From CAVQBP01 sp964448105 (lineage in GTDB: Bacteria; Bacteroidota; Ignavibacteria; Ignavibacteriales; Ignavibacteriaceae), in the NCBI GenBank assembly GCA_964448105.1, contig CAYUVK010000005.1:23712-87711 (forward strand): DNA of 64,000 nt, read 5' to 3'. Shown in pieces: positions 34,649-44,285 of this stretch. Position numbers and translations under genes: made by a program. The notes under the pieces are model-generated. The model was not told where the DNA came from and made no database searches. It saw only the letters and a program-made list of their open reading frames with translations. Every line of letters begins with the position of its first letter. Position 1 is the stretch's first letter.

Positions 34649-34679
34649 TGTAGTGAACGCAAAATTTGCGTTCACTACA
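34649..34679. repeat. Perfect palindrome TGTAG...CTACA
   Basis: Perfect 15-base arms TGTAGTGAACGCAAA (34649-34663) and TTTGCGTTCACTACA (34665-34679) around one base. A related palindrome with the same TGTAG/CTACA ends and a GC-AAATT-GC core lies at 61216-61245. Both are intergenic and look like members of a dispersed REP-like family. The element is too far from a T-tract to be a normal terminator. Confidence 0.8.
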
Positions 34680-34705
34680 TAGGAACGAAATGGAATAAAG
34701 TATAT

Positions 34706-35686
34706 ATGGAAAAAGAAAATATTTTAATTGTTTTTACCGGCGGAACATTTTCAATGAAAATTGATAAAAAAACAGGCGGAGCTGTTCCAAGTTATTCCGG
34801 TGAAGAGCTTATGGAAAAAATTCCCGAAGCAAAAAAATATGCTAAAATATCGTGTTATGATTTTGGTAAATACCCGGGTCCGCACATAACGCCTGAACTA
34901 ATGTTCTCATTATCTCAAAAAATTCAAGAATTAATTTTAAAAAATAATTATTCAGGTGTAATTGTAACACATGGAACAGATACTCTAGAAGAAACAGCTT
35001 ATCTTTTAGATTTGACTATTCAAACTGAAATTCCTATAGTGGTTATAGGTTCAATGAAAAATAGTTCGGAACCCGATTGGGATGGACCAAGAAATTTAAT
35101 TGATGCAATCCATATTTGTAAAAATGAAAATTGCCGAAATCTTGGTGTTCTTGTTTGCCTTGATAGAGAAGTAAATGCAGCTAGTGAAGTAACAAAAATT
35201 TATACTGAAGAGATAGACAGCTTTCACAGCTTGGATTTTGGTGCATTAGGTTTTATTCAAAACGGAAGAGTAATTTTAAACCGTCTTCCGAGAAAGCTTG
35301 AGACTATCAAAACAAATAAAATTATATCCAATGTTGATATGCTTACAGTTTATGCCGGGATGAACGAGAAATTTTTTAAATATTCTGCTGACAGCGGAAC
35401 TAACGGAATTGTAGTTGAAGCGCTTGGAGTTGGAAATGTTCCCCCTGAAGCTTTTAAGGGGATTAAATATGCAATTGATAAAGGAATACCTGTTGTCCTT
35501 GTTTCAAGATGTCCTGCCGGCGAAACTCTAGATATTTATAGTTACCCGGGTGCCGGTAAGCATCTTCATAATCTCGGGGTTATTTTTGCTGAATATTTAA
35601 ACGGGCAGAAAGCAAGAATAAAGTTAATGTTATCACTAAGCATTACGGGAGATCAAAAAAAATTAAAAAAAATTTTTGAAAATTAA
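34706..35686 (+). CDS. L-asparaginase, type I (cytoplasmic)
   Basis: A 326-aa amidohydrolase turning L-asparagine into aspartate and ammonia. The two catalytic threonine motifs are VFTGGTFSMK (nucleophile Thr near residue 13) and VTHGTDTLEETAYLLDL (Thr/Asp pair near 88). No signal peptide, hence the cytoplasmic type. A longer in-frame extension from 34553 exists but runs through two palindromic repeats and is not believable as protein, so ATG 34706 is used. It appears to be a single-gene unit. Confidence 0.92.
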   Translation: MEKENILIVFTGGTFSMKIDKKTGGAVPSYSGEELMEKIPEAKKYAKISCYDFGKYPGPHITPELMFSLSQKIQELILKNNYSGVIVTHGTDTLEETAYLLDLTIQTEIPIVVIGSMKNSSEPDWDGPRNLIDAIHICKNENCRNLGVLVCLDREVNAASEVTKIYTEEIDSFHSLDFGALGFIQNGRVILNRLPRKLETIKTNKIISNVDMLTVYAGMNEKFFKYSADSGTNGIVVEALGVGNVPPEAFKGIKYAIDKGIPVVLVSRCPAGETLDIYSYPGAGKHLHNLGVIFAEYLNGQKARIKLMLSLSITGDQKKLKKIFEN

Positions 35687-35743
35687 ATTTTAATAATGAA
35701 ATCGGACAAAAAATTTTTTTGTGAAAATTTGTAAACTAAAAAT

Positions 35744-35771
35744 TTGACTGTATTTTAGATCATATTATATT
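35744..35771 (+). promoter_or_regulatory. Sigma-70-type promoter
   Basis: TTGACT (35744-35749), 16-base spacer, TATATT (35766-35771), 36 bases before the ATG of the HAD gene. Both hexamers are close to consensus; it probably drives the run of genes from 35808 to 41446. Confidence 0.65.
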
Positions 35772-35807
35772 ATTCTATATTAAGATTTTAAGGTATATTA
35801 AGCTACT

Positions 35808-36656
35808 ATGAAAGATTCAGATGTTCTTAAAAAATTAAAAATTGTAGTTTTCGATTTAGATGGAACTTTGTTGGCTGATGATGGAACCATTGGAGAAAGA
35901 ACGAAAGAATTAATTAAGGGATTAAAAAAATACAACGTTCGTTTCACTTTTGCTTCCGGAAGATTACACTCGGCAATAACGTGTATTGCAGAGAATATTG
36001 GTATTGAAACGCCTTTAGTATCTTTAGACGGTTCTTTAATTAAAAGTTATCCTAACGGAAACACTTTATTCGAGTATTTTGTTAAAAAAAAATATGTTAA
36101 GAAGGCTGTAAATTTTGCAAAACAGTATACGTTAAATGTTGCGCTTTGTCATGCAGATGCAATTTACTATACTGAAGATAATTATATAATCACGAAATTA
36201 ATGGAAAAGTTCGGTGCAAAATATGAGCAGGTAAATTCTTATGATAATTATTATGATAAAACACTTGAAATTTCTATTGCCGGTGATAACCGGATTTCTA
36301 TGAAGTATGTTTGGGAAAGGATGTCTTTCCCATATTCATTCGGGCTTAAAGCTTCTTATTTTAAATCTCAGCATCATGATAATATTTACTATATTGAAAT
36401 AAGAAGAAAAAAAATTTCAAAGGGGAAAGGAATGCTGAAGCTTTTAAAATATTTGAAAATAAAACCTGAAGAAGCGGCAGTAGTCGGAGATTGGTATAAT
36501 GATATAAGTTTATTTAAAACGAACGCTTATAAAGTAGCCTTGGATAATGCAGTTCCTGAGATAAAAAGAATGGCAAACTTAATAACCGAAAAAAGCAATA
36601 ATGAAGATGGCACGGCAGAATTTCTTGAGAAGTTATTAAAATCGAAAATGAGTTAA
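35808..36656 (+). CDS. HAD-superfamily hydrolase, Cof type
   Basis: A 282-aa phosphatase of the Cof/YwpJ subfamily. Motif I is VVFDLDGTLL (nucleophile D16), motif II TFASGR, and motif III/IV the lysine of KKISKGKGML with AAVVGDWYNDISLF. The large C2B cap (about 85-195) is typical. Members remove phosphate from sugar phosphates or nucleotides; the exact substrate cannot be told. It begins a run of closely spaced genes, the next starting four bases later. Confidence 0.9.
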   Translation: MKDSDVLKKLKIVVFDLDGTLLADDGTIGERTKELIKGLKKYNVRFTFASGRLHSAITCIAENIGIETPLVSLDGSLIKSYPNGNTLFEYFVKKKYVKKAVNFAKQYTLNVALCHADAIYYTEDNYIITKLMEKFGAKYEQVNSYDNYYDKTLEISIAGDNRISMKYVWERMSFPYSFGLKASYFKSQHHDNIYYIEIRRKKISKGKGMLKLLKYLKIKPEEAAVVGDWYNDISLFKTNAYKVALDNAVPEIKRMANLITEKSNNEDGTAEFLEKLLKSKMS

Positions 36657-36659
36657 ATA

Positions 36660-38870
36660 ATGCCTGAATCTGATGAAAATAAACTGTTAAGCAGCAATAA
36701 GATAAAGATTCTAATAGCTTTAGTAACAATTCTATTAATTGTTTTTATGTTTCCTAAAGGAGAGTCTATTGAATCTGAAGTTTCAGTAGGATCAATCTGG
36801 ATAAATGATGATCTAATTGCACCTTTTAGTTTCCCGGTTTATAAGGATCCGGAGGTTTACAAAGCTGAATTAAAAACTGCTGAAGAGAGTGTTTACCCGG
36901 TTTTTAAAAAAGATGAAGATAATGTAAAAAGTATTTTCGATTCTGTAAGAAGCTACAACAAATATCTCCTGAAAATGGTTGATAGCAGTTTAAAAACCAA
37001 TGAAGGCCAAAATATAAACCCGACTTTTTTAACTTCCGCTTCTTTTAATACTTTTGAAAATCTACGCAGGCAGGAAAGGAATATGCTTGCCAAACAAAAT
37101 CAGAGTATTAAGAAATTGTTTTCTATTGTTGAAAATATAATAAGCGATGTTTATAAAATCGGAATTTTAGATAAAAGTCAAAACCAGATTTCAAAAGACA
37201 GCATAGCAATAAGAGTCGGGAATATTGATAGGATTGAACCCTCGGATAAGTTTTTAGACATAGTTAATGCTAAAAAAGAAGTAATGGAAGAAATAAAAAA
37301 TTGGAAATTTTCTTCGGATATTGAGAATGCAGTGATTGAATATGCAGATCATTTTATTGAACCAAATATTATTTATTCAGCGAATCTAACCAACGAAGAA
37401 ATTGAGCAGGCAAAAAAAAATGTATCTAAGTATTCAGGCATAGTTACTGAAAATGAAAGAATTATCGGCAAGCACGACCGCATTACAAAAGAAGCTAAAC
37501 TAAAAATTGATTCTTACAAACAGGCTAAAGGAGAAAAAATTGGAAATGAAGGATATTTCCTTCAATTTCTCGGAAAATTTTTACATATAGCATTCTTAAT
37601 TTCACTATTTTCAATTTACTTATTCCTATTTAGAAAAAAGATATATTATAACAATCAAAAAATAATTCTTATTTCCATTATTTTTGTTTTTATTTCATTT
37701 GTTACATATCTAATTAATCAAATTTCTGCTTCCACACCGGTTCAGCTTTTAATAGTCTTGCCTGCAGCTTCAATGCTTTTAACAATTATCTTTGATTCAA
37801 GGATAGGTTTTTATTCAACAATAATTATGGCACTTATTGCGGGAGCTTTAAGAGGAAACGAGTATGCTTTTTCTGCCATGAATATTTTTGCCGGCGGGTT
37901 AGCCGTTTATACTGTAAGAGATATTAAAAACCGTTCGCAAATATTCAGATCTTTTTCATTTATTTTATTAGGATATACGATCTCGGTTCTCGCATTTGGT
38001 TTTGAACGTTTTGCATCTGTAGAAAACTTGCTTGTTGAATTTGCTTTTGCAGGTTCGAATTCTCTTATCAGCCCGGTTTTAACTTACGGTTTATTAATTT
38101 TCTTTGAAAGGTTTTTCAACATAACTACAGATCTTACTCTATTGGAATTATCGAATTTCGACAGGCCTCTTTTAAGGGACCTTGCAAGAATAGCTCCCGG
38201 AACATTTAACCATTCAATGACTATGGGTACTCTTGCCGAAGCTGCTGCAGAAAGAATAGGTGCTAATCCATTACTGGCTAGAGTTGGTGCATATTATCAT
38301 GATATAGGAAAAACAATAACACCAAAGAACTTCGTGGAAAACCAGCTTAATAACCAGAATATTCATGAAAATCTTACACCGGAAGAAAGTGTAGAACTAA
38401 TAAGCAGACATGTTAAAGAAGGCATTGAACTTGCGAAAGAAAACAACCTTCCGCAGGAAATAATAGATTTTATCCCGATGCACCACGGAACAAATACTAT
38501 GTCTTTCTTTTATGAAAAAGCTAAAGAACGATACGGCGAAGAAAAAGTAGATATTAAAAAATATCAATATCCCGGTCCTAAACCTAAGTCAAAAGAAACA
38601 GCTATAATTATGCTTGCCGATGGCTGTGAATCCGCCGTCCGTGCAATTGAAGATCCCGATCCGGTTAAAGTTGAAAATCTAGTCGATAAAATTATTAAAA
38701 CAAGAATAGGTGACGGACAGTTAGATGAATCTCCTTTAACCTTTAGTGATATAAATAAAATTAAGGAAGCTTTTTTAAGTATTTTAATCGGGCAGCATCA
38801 TAGGAGAATCAGGTACCCTAAACAGGACGAAATGGAAAAAGGGATCGACGAAGAAATTGAAAAGAAATGA
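36660..38870 (+). CDS. 7TM-HD family phosphohydrolase, PgpH-like (c-di-AMP phosphodiesterase family)
   Basis: A 736-aa membrane protein: one N-terminal helix (about 17-33), an extracytoplasmic domain to about 305, seven helices (about 310-490), and a cytosolic HD domain (about 500-700). The metal motif HDIGK occurs in ARVGAYYHDIGKTITPKN, with preceding GTFNHSMTMG and later PMHHGT and LADGCESAVRA. PgpH proteins hydrolyse cyclic di-AMP in Firmicutes; homologs are also common in Bacteroidota/Chlorobiota. The Xer recombinase gene overlaps its stop by 4 bases. Confidence 0.92.
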   Translation: MPESDENKLLSSNKIKILIALVTILLIVFMFPKGESIESEVSVGSIWINDDLIAPFSFPVYKDPEVYKAELKTAEESVYPVFKKDEDNVKSIFDSVRSYNKYLLKMVDSSLKTNEGQNINPTFLTSASFNTFENLRRQERNMLAKQNQSIKKLFSIVENIISDVYKIGILDKSQNQISKDSIAIRVGNIDRIEPSDKFLDIVNAKKEVMEEIKNWKFSSDIENAVIEYADHFIEPNIIYSANLTNEEIEQAKKNVSKYSGIVTENERIIGKHDRITKEAKLKIDSYKQAKGEKIGNEGYFLQFLGKFLHIAFLISLFSIYLFLFRKKIYYNNQKIILISIIFVFISFVTYLINQISASTPVQLLIVLPAASMLLTIIFDSRIGFYSTIIMALIAGALRGNEYAFSAMNIFAGGLAVYTVRDIKNRSQIFRSFSFILLGYTISVLAFGFERFASVENLLVEFAFAGSNSLISPVLTYGLLIFFERFFNITTDLTLLELSNFDRPLLRDLARIAPGTFNHSMTMGTLAEAAAERIGANPLLARVGAYYHDIGKTITPKNFVENQLNNQNIHENLTPEESVELISRHVKEGIELAKENNLPQEIIDFIPMHHGTNTMSFFYEKAKERYGEEKVDIKKYQYPGPKPKSKETAIIMLADGCESAVRAIEDPDPVKVENLVDKIIKTRIGDGQLDESPLTFSDINKIKEAFLSILIGQHHRRIRYPKQDEMEKGIDEEIEKK

Positions 38871-39757
38871 AAATTTTCTTGAAAGAATATTTAACTATTT
38901 TAAAGCTTGAAAAGAATCTTTCCGAAAATACAACCGCTTCATATAAAAATGATCTTTCTTCTTTTATTAAGTTTCTTGATGAATATAACATAACCGACCC
39001 TTCGGAAATTAAAACAGAGCACATTAATAATTTTTTTAATTCACTCAAAGATGTAGGACTGGCAAGCTCATCCGCTGCAAGATATTTTTCCTCTTTAAAG
39101 GGATTCTTCAATTATCTTTATATGAATAAATATATTGCTCAAAACCCGATAGAGAAAATATCTGCTCCGAAATTATCAAAAAATTTGCCTTCGGTTTTAT
39201 CAATAAATGAAATAGATGAAATGTTATCGAAGCCGGATATAAATGATAAATTAGGTCTAAGAGACAAAGCATTATTGGAAGTCTTTTATGCGTGCGGTTT
39301 AAGAGTTTCCGAATTAATAAATCTTAAATTATCTTCCTTATACTTTGATGAAGAAATAATTCGTGTTTTCGGAAAAGGCTCGAAAGAGAGATTGGTTCCG
39401 ATAGGCTGCAGTGCAATCGAATGGACGAAAAATTATATTAAAACCGGCAGGCCATTGTTAATTAAAGGTATTAAAAGTGAAAATTATCTTTTTTTAAATA
39501 TTAGAGGATCAAAGTTATCACGTATGGGTATTTGGAAAATAGTTGATAAATATGCAAAAGAAGCCGGTATAACAAAGGAAGTTCACCCTCACACTTTTCG
39601 TCATTCTTTTGCAACTCATTTGCTTGAAGGTGGTGCTGACTTAAGAGCTGTACAGGAAATGCTCGGGCATGCGGATATTTCCACTACACAAATTTATACA
39701 CATATTGATAGGGAATATATTAAACAAGAACATAAACAATTTCATCCGAGAGGTTAA
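38867..39757 (+). CDS. Tyrosine recombinase XerC/XerD
   Basis: A 296-aa site-specific recombinase of chromosomal Xer size. The N-terminal SAM-like DNA-binding domain spans 1-85. Catalytic residues are visible: Arg in YACGLRVSELINL, Lys in GKGSKERLVPIG, HxxR in HPHTFRHSFATHLL, His in MLGHADIST and nucleophile Tyr in QIYTHID. It resolves chromosome dimers at dif with a partner Xer. Position in a housekeeping run, with ATGA overlap to the PgpH gene and no integron or phage context, argues against a mobile-element integrase. XerD assignment over XerC is not certain. Confidence 0.93.
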   Translation: MKIFLKEYLTILKLEKNLSENTTASYKNDLSSFIKFLDEYNITDPSEIKTEHINNFFNSLKDVGLASSSAARYFSSLKGFFNYLYMNKYIAQNPIEKISAPKLSKNLPSVLSINEIDEMLSKPDINDKLGLRDKALLEVFYACGLRVSELINLKLSSLYFDEEIIRVFGKGSKERLVPIGCSAIEWTKNYIKTGRPLLIKGIKSENYLFLNIRGSKLSRMGIWKIVDKYAKEAGITKEVHPHTFRHSFATHLLEGGADLRAVQEMLGHADISTTQIYTHIDREYIKQEHKQFHPRG

Positions 39758-39759
39758 TT

Positions 39760-40425
39760 TTGCCCGATATCCAGGTAAGTCAAAAACTAATATCTTTTTT
39801 TCTTTTTCTACCGCTGTTTTTTATTTCAATTACCATTCATGAATTTGCACATGCATTTTCAGCATCAAAGCTTGGTGATGATACTGCAAAAAAGCTTGGA
39901 CGTCTTACTCTCAACCCTATTAAACATGCAGACCTTATTGGGACAGTTCTTATGCCGCTGGCGTCATTTGCATCAGGCTTTGCTTTAATTGGCTGGGCAA
40001 AACCTGTCCCGGTAAACAGAAATAATTTTAAGAATCAACTGCGCGATGATGCAATAGTATCGTTTACCGGTCCGTTATCAAATTTTATTTTATCAGTAAT
40101 TTTCTTTATCGGGTTTTTAATAACCCTGAATCTTAATTTTCATTTCCGCGAATATTTTTTAAATATTTTCTGGTACGGAGTATTTTTTAATATATTCTTA
40201 TTTGCATTTAATCTTCTTCCTATTCCTCCCTTGGACGGCTCTCATATTTTGTTTGATATATATCCCAATAAAATTACCGCAACGTTATTAAATTTAAGAT
40301 TATATGGTTCAATAATACTCCTGGTTCTAATTTATAGTCCTTTATGGAAGTATTTTATGAGTTTTATTAACTTGATCCTAAATTTATTCTTAAGTGTTGC
40401 AGGTTTGAAAAATGTACAAATATAA
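39760..40425 (+). CDS. Site-2 protease-family (M50) membrane metalloprotease
   Basis: A 221-aa intramembrane metalloprotease. The zinc motif HEFAH lies in the first core helix (ISITIHEFAHAFSA) and the third ligand Asp in LLPIPPLDGSHILFD. Five or six helices are expected. Short M50 proteins of this type are common in bacteria without known substrates. The start is a TTG at 39760, two bases after the xer stop, with GAGAGG upstream; the tail overlaps the next gene by 14 bases. Confidence 0.9.
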   Translation: MPDIQVSQKLISFFLFLPLFFISITIHEFAHAFSASKLGDDTAKKLGRLTLNPIKHADLIGTVLMPLASFASGFALIGWAKPVPVNRNNFKNQLRDDAIVSFTGPLSNFILSVIFFIGFLITLNLNFHFREYFLNIFWYGVFFNIFLFAFNLLPIPPLDGSHILFDIYPNKITATLLNLRLYGSIILLVLIYSPLWKYFMSFINLILNLFLSVAGLKNVQI

Positions 40426-41446
40426 AATCTTAATTTTTATTCTCTTATTGATCACCGGATGCAATAGTAATAACGTTGGTCAAAAAAATAGACAAGAAAA
40501 TAATCCTTCCGAAAATGCTGAAATTGCCGGTGAAGAGTTCAATGATTTTTTATTTGTTGGAATGGTTAATAAAAATTCCGGGATTTATAAATATGATGTT
40601 AACAAAGAAGATTATTCTGTTTTTTGGTCTAAGAGATATGAAAAAGTGGTCAAATTGTATTATTCCGAAAATAGGAGAGGAGCATTTTTCATCACGGCAA
40701 GAAATTCGGGTAGAAGTGGAGCCCTTCCATTTGTAAACAATATCAAAATTTATTTAATTAATGTTAACACCGGTATAGTTAAATATTTAACTGATATTGG
40801 GAGCGGTATCCAGGTTTTTACCGGATGGGATACCAAAAACAGTTTTAAGGTATGTTTAAATTATATTGATAAAAAGAACCCTGATTATATTCATCAAAGA
40901 AATATTTTTTTTGACATAACCGGGCAAAAAATTCTTGATGAAATAAAGACTTTCAATATAACAAAAGAAGGATATCCAAAGCCTGAGGAATTAGAACAGA
41001 ATATTACTAATGGTGAATATAAAATATTTTCCGTGGAAGGAGATTTAAATTCTCTATTCTTAGTGAATTTGAAAAATAATGATACCACATTAATTACTAC
41101 TGTTAATCAAAAGTTAAACGAAATCAATTGGTCGAAGGATAAGAAAATTTTGATTTTCTCAACAATTAAAATGCGTTCAGGAAGGAGTGAGGCAAAGTCT
41201 GATTCCGGCAATTCAAAATTGATTATTTATTCGTTAGAAGATAAAAAAATACTAAAAATATTTGAAGGGGATGGTGTAAAAAATTTCTTTATAGTAAATA
41301 ATTGGGTAATATTTGATAACGGGTTCGGAGAAAATTCACATATAAATATTTATAATTTTATAAACCTGGAAATGATCAAAAAAATTTCCGTTAGAGGGGG
41401 ATGCGGACTGCAGAATATTCCTCAAGGTCAAAGCTACAGCGCTTAG
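40412..41446 (+). CDS. Lipoprotein of unknown function
   Basis: A 344-aa protein beginning with a lipoprotein signal (MYKYKILIFILLLITGC, lipid-modified Cys at 17). The rest alternates short beta-like segments with phrases such as FLFVGMVNKNSGIYKYD, KIYLINVNTGIVKYLTD and KDKKILIFSTIK, which suggests a beta-propeller (TolB/WD-like) fold, but I do not recognise a named family. It overlaps the protease gene by 14 bases and is cotranscribed. The last four bases overlap the convergent GT2 gene. Confidence 0.7.
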   Translation: MYKYKILIFILLLITGCNSNNVGQKNRQENNPSENAEIAGEEFNDFLFVGMVNKNSGIYKYDVNKEDYSVFWSKRYEKVVKLYYSENRRGAFFITARNSGRSGALPFVNNIKIYLINVNTGIVKYLTDIGSGIQVFTGWDTKNSFKVCLNYIDKKNPDYIHQRNIFFDITGQKILDEIKTFNITKEGYPKPEELEQNITNGEYKIFSVEGDLNSLFLVNLKNNDTTLITTVNQKLNEINWSKDKKILIFSTIKMRSGRSEAKSDSGNSKLIIYSLEDKKILKIFEGDGVKNFFIVNNWVIFDNGFGENSHINIYNFINLEMIKKISVRGGCGLQNIPQGQSYSA

Positions 41447-42300
41447 TCTTTTTTATCTTTAGATTTAAAGATTCTCTTAATCAACGGGTGAAGGAAAATT
41501 AAAATCTTTCTAACCCAATCGGGTTTTTGTTTATCAAGCTTTGCATCAAAATCCCAGTTCAGCATTTTTATCCTTTCCTGCATAACAGCAGGATGTGTTC
41601 CCTGGAATTTTTTTAGGTTACCCAGATCATCATAATGTGTTATTGAAGAAGCTAGTTGTTCCACTTCCTTATCTGTGTGATATAATTTATGAAAGTCGAT
41701 TCGTTTTAAAAGCATAGTATTTGGAGGTCTGACCCATCCATAGTGATAAATTTCAGCATCAATATCTTTAAAATTAACCGAGCTTCCATCTTTGTGCTTA
41801 AAATTCATTGCATCACCCCACGATACAATATCTTCGGAATTCTTAATTACTCTTACTTCTCTAAAATACCAGTTACGATAGTTATCCTGAAAATAATCAT
41901 AGCTTCCGTAAAAATGTTTGTAATAAAATCTAAGAGCCGCAACTTTTTTATTATTTAAATATTTCTCCAGTGCATTTTTTACAGCCGGAATATATTTTTC
42001 ATGCAGAACTTCATCGGCTTGTATATAAAAGCACCAATCTCCTTTACAATTTTTAAGAGCTTTATTTGTTTCAATGGAAAGAACCTCTCCGTTTTCTCTC
42101 AGGCTCATATCCCATTCAGATAAGATTATTTTAATCCGATCATCCTTTATTGATTTAATTGTTTCGAGTGTAGAATCTTCGGATCCACCAACATTAACAA
42201 TTACTTCATCACAAAGGGGAAGGATTGATTTAATTGCTTCAACAAAAGGATAAAAATATTTTATACCATTTCGTATAATGGTAAACCCGGATACTTTCAT
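41443..42300 (-). CDS. Family 2 glycosyltransferase
   Basis: A 285-aa GT-A fold transferase. The N-terminal strand is SGFTIIRNGIKYFYPFVEAI, a nucleotide-sugar site VNVGGSEDSTLE follows, and the DxD-like metal motif is IQADEVLHE (about 95). Lack of a long membrane segment means a soluble or peripheral inner-membrane enzyme. Its start overlaps the stop of the MsbA-like exporter gene in TAATG, so the two form an operon likely devoted to lipopolysaccharide or another surface glycan. Confidence 0.88.
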   Translation of the reverse strand: MKVSGFTIIRNGIKYFYPFVEAIKSILPLCDEVIVNVGGSEDSTLETIKSIKDDRIKIILSEWDMSLRENGEVLSIETNKALKNCKGDWCFYIQADEVLHEKYIPAVKNALEKYLNNKKVAALRFYYKHFYGSYDYFQDNYRNWYFREVRVIKNSEDIVSWGDAMNFKHKDGSSVNFKDIDAEIYHYGWVRPPNTMLLKRIDFHKLYHTDKEVEQLASSITHYDDLGNLKKFQGTHPAVMQERIKMLNWDFDAKLDKQKPDWVRKILIFLHPLIKRIFKSKDKKD

Positions 42301-44117
42301 TACAATTTAAACTGCATATTGTATAATTTTTTATAAAGCCCGTCGATTTCCAAAAGAGAAGAATGAACTCCTGTTTCCACGATTTTACCTTCATTTAAAA
42401 CAACAATTTTATCTGCATTCTGCACCGTTGATAATCTGTGAGCAATTACAATTGAAGTTCTTCCGGTCATCAATCTTTCAATAGCCTGTTGAACTAGTAA
42501 TTCCGATTCTGTGTCGAGTGAGGAGGTTGCTTCATCAAGAATAAGTATTGGGGGATTTTTTAATATTGCTCTTGCAATTGAAATTCTTTGTCTCTCACCT
42601 CCCGATAATTTAACTCCCCTGTCACCTATAAATGTATCATAACCGTTGCTTAATTCTTCAATAAAATTATGGGCATTTGCTGTTTTAGCTGCTATTACTA
42701 TTTCTTCAAAAGAAGCACCTTGAGATCCATAGGCAATATTGTTTTTAATAGAATCATTAAATAGAAGAGTTTCCTGTGTTACTATTCCTATTAATTTTCT
42801 TAGCGATTCAATCTTTATTTTTTTTAAATTTATTTCGTCTATTAATACTTCTCCGTCAATAGGGTCATAAAAACGCGGTATGAGATCAATTAAGCTTGAT
42901 TTTCCCGCACCACTGGGACCAACAATTGCAACAATTTTACCTTTATTAATTTTAAGGTTAATATCTTTAAGAATGAGCTCGCTTTTTGCATATTTAAAAT
43001 TAACATTTACAAATTCAATTCTGTTATCAAAAGATTTCAACTCGACAGCATCAGGTGCATTTATTATATCGGGTTGAGTATCAAGAATACTGAATACACG
43101 TTCCGATGCAGCGGTTCCTTCCTGGATACTGTTAAACATTTGACCAAAAAGTTTTAAGGAAGGCATCATCTGGAAAAAAATTCCAATATACACTAGAAAA
43201 GCTCCGGGCGTCATATCACTATGCCCTGTAACTATTTCCCTGCCGATAAAAAATAAAATTATCGTAATACTTATTACACCGATTATTTCCGTAATGGGTG
43301 CTGCCAATGCTCTTCTTCTAACAAGACTGGTGAGAATATCAAAATAATTTTTTTCTTCGTTTCTGAATTTGTTTATCTCGTAGTTCTCCATATTAAATGC
43401 TTTGACTATTCTCATTGCTCCAAATGTTTCATCAAGCAAAGAAGTAACATTGGCTATTTTTTCCTGTGAACGTATGCTTCTTCTTTTCAGTGAATCCCCA
43501 ATCTTTGTAAGAATAAAAGCGGTAACCGGCATTAGGACAAAAATGAGAAGGGTTAACTTCCAGTTAAAGATGAACATAACAATAGAAAAAATTATTATTT
43601 GGGTAGGGTCCCGGAAGATGCTGTTAATAACTGCAATCATTGAATCTTTAATTATCTGCACATCATTTATAATGCGGGATATTAATATCCCTTTTTTTTC
43701 TTCGGTAAAAAATCCTATTGATAATTTTTGAAAATGCTTATAAAGCTCTAACCGAATATCTCTTATCACCCCTTGTTCAACCGAAGACATAAAATAAGTT
43801 TGTAAATAAGAAAAAAGATTTTTTATAAAGAAAATGATTATCATTAATAGAGATAGGTAAGTAACTAAATCTATTTTTGAATATTTGGAAGTAAATACAT
43901 TTAATTGATATGTTAAATATTCTTTAATATTAAATATGCTTACATTCATCGGCTTCACAGTTTGAGTCGATTTGTTAAAAAGCAGGTCAAAAAAGGGCAT
44001 TAACAAACCGATTGAAAAAAGGTTGGCAATAACGAAAAGAAGCATAAAAATATTAGCTAAGATTAGTATTTTTGTATAGGGTTTTAAATATTTAAAGAAT
44101 CGCCAAAATATTTTCAA
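42300..44117 (-). CDS. ABC exporter, MsbA/lipid flippase type
   Basis: A 605-aa half-transporter with six membrane helices (about 1-330) and a nucleotide-binding domain (about 355-600). Walker A is GPSGAGKSS, signature LSGGERQRI, Walker B ILILDEATSSLD and H-loop IAHRLSTV. Both domains on one chain and close similarity of layout to MsbA suggest export of lipid A or a lipid-linked glycan, supported by the neighbouring GT2 and O-antigen ligase genes. The real cargo is not certain, since many such ABC proteins are drug or peptide exporters. Confidence 0.9.
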   Translation of the reverse strand: MKIFWRFFKYLKPYTKILILANIFMLLFVIANLFSIGLLMPFFDLLFNKSTQTVKPMNVSIFNIKEYLTYQLNVFTSKYSKIDLVTYLSLLMIIIFFIKNLFSYLQTYFMSSVEQGVIRDIRLELYKHFQKLSIGFFTEEKKGILISRIINDVQIIKDSMIAVINSIFRDPTQIIIFSIVMFIFNWKLTLLIFVLMPVTAFILTKIGDSLKRRSIRSQEKIANVTSLLDETFGAMRIVKAFNMENYEINKFRNEEKNYFDILTSLVRRRALAAPITEIIGVISITIILFFIGREIVTGHSDMTPGAFLVYIGIFFQMMPSLKLFGQMFNSIQEGTAASERVFSILDTQPDIINAPDAVELKSFDNRIEFVNVNFKYAKSELILKDINLKINKGKIVAIVGPSGAGKSSLIDLIPRFYDPIDGEVLIDEINLKKIKIESLRKLIGIVTQETLLFNDSIKNNIAYGSQGASFEEIVIAAKTANAHNFIEELSNGYDTFIGDRGVKLSGGERQRISIARAILKNPPILILDEATSSLDTESELLVQQAIERLMTGRTSIVIAHRLSTVQNADKIVVLNEGKIVETGVHSSLLEIDGLYKKLYNMQFKL

Positions 44118-44285
44118 TTTAATTGTCTTTTTTGATTGGAATAATTGTTTATTTAATTTATTTAAATAGAAATAAAAATATAAAAAGCTTTTACTAAATA
44201 AAAATAATCCAAATTATGCAAATAATTTCATTCTCACCTGTTAATATGTGCAGATTATTCAATAAATTCTACAAAATTTGGTTTA

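Noticed and set aside
34553..34705. N-terminal extension of asparaginase by 51 codons
   Set aside because: It would translate two palindromic repeats, is cysteine-rich unlike the family, and the conserved start of the protein lies just after ATG 34706.
38867..39757. Tyrosine recombinase as a sign of an integrated element
   Set aside because: Length, motifs and housekeeping operon context fit chromosomal Xer; no att repeats, tRNA or phage genes are near.
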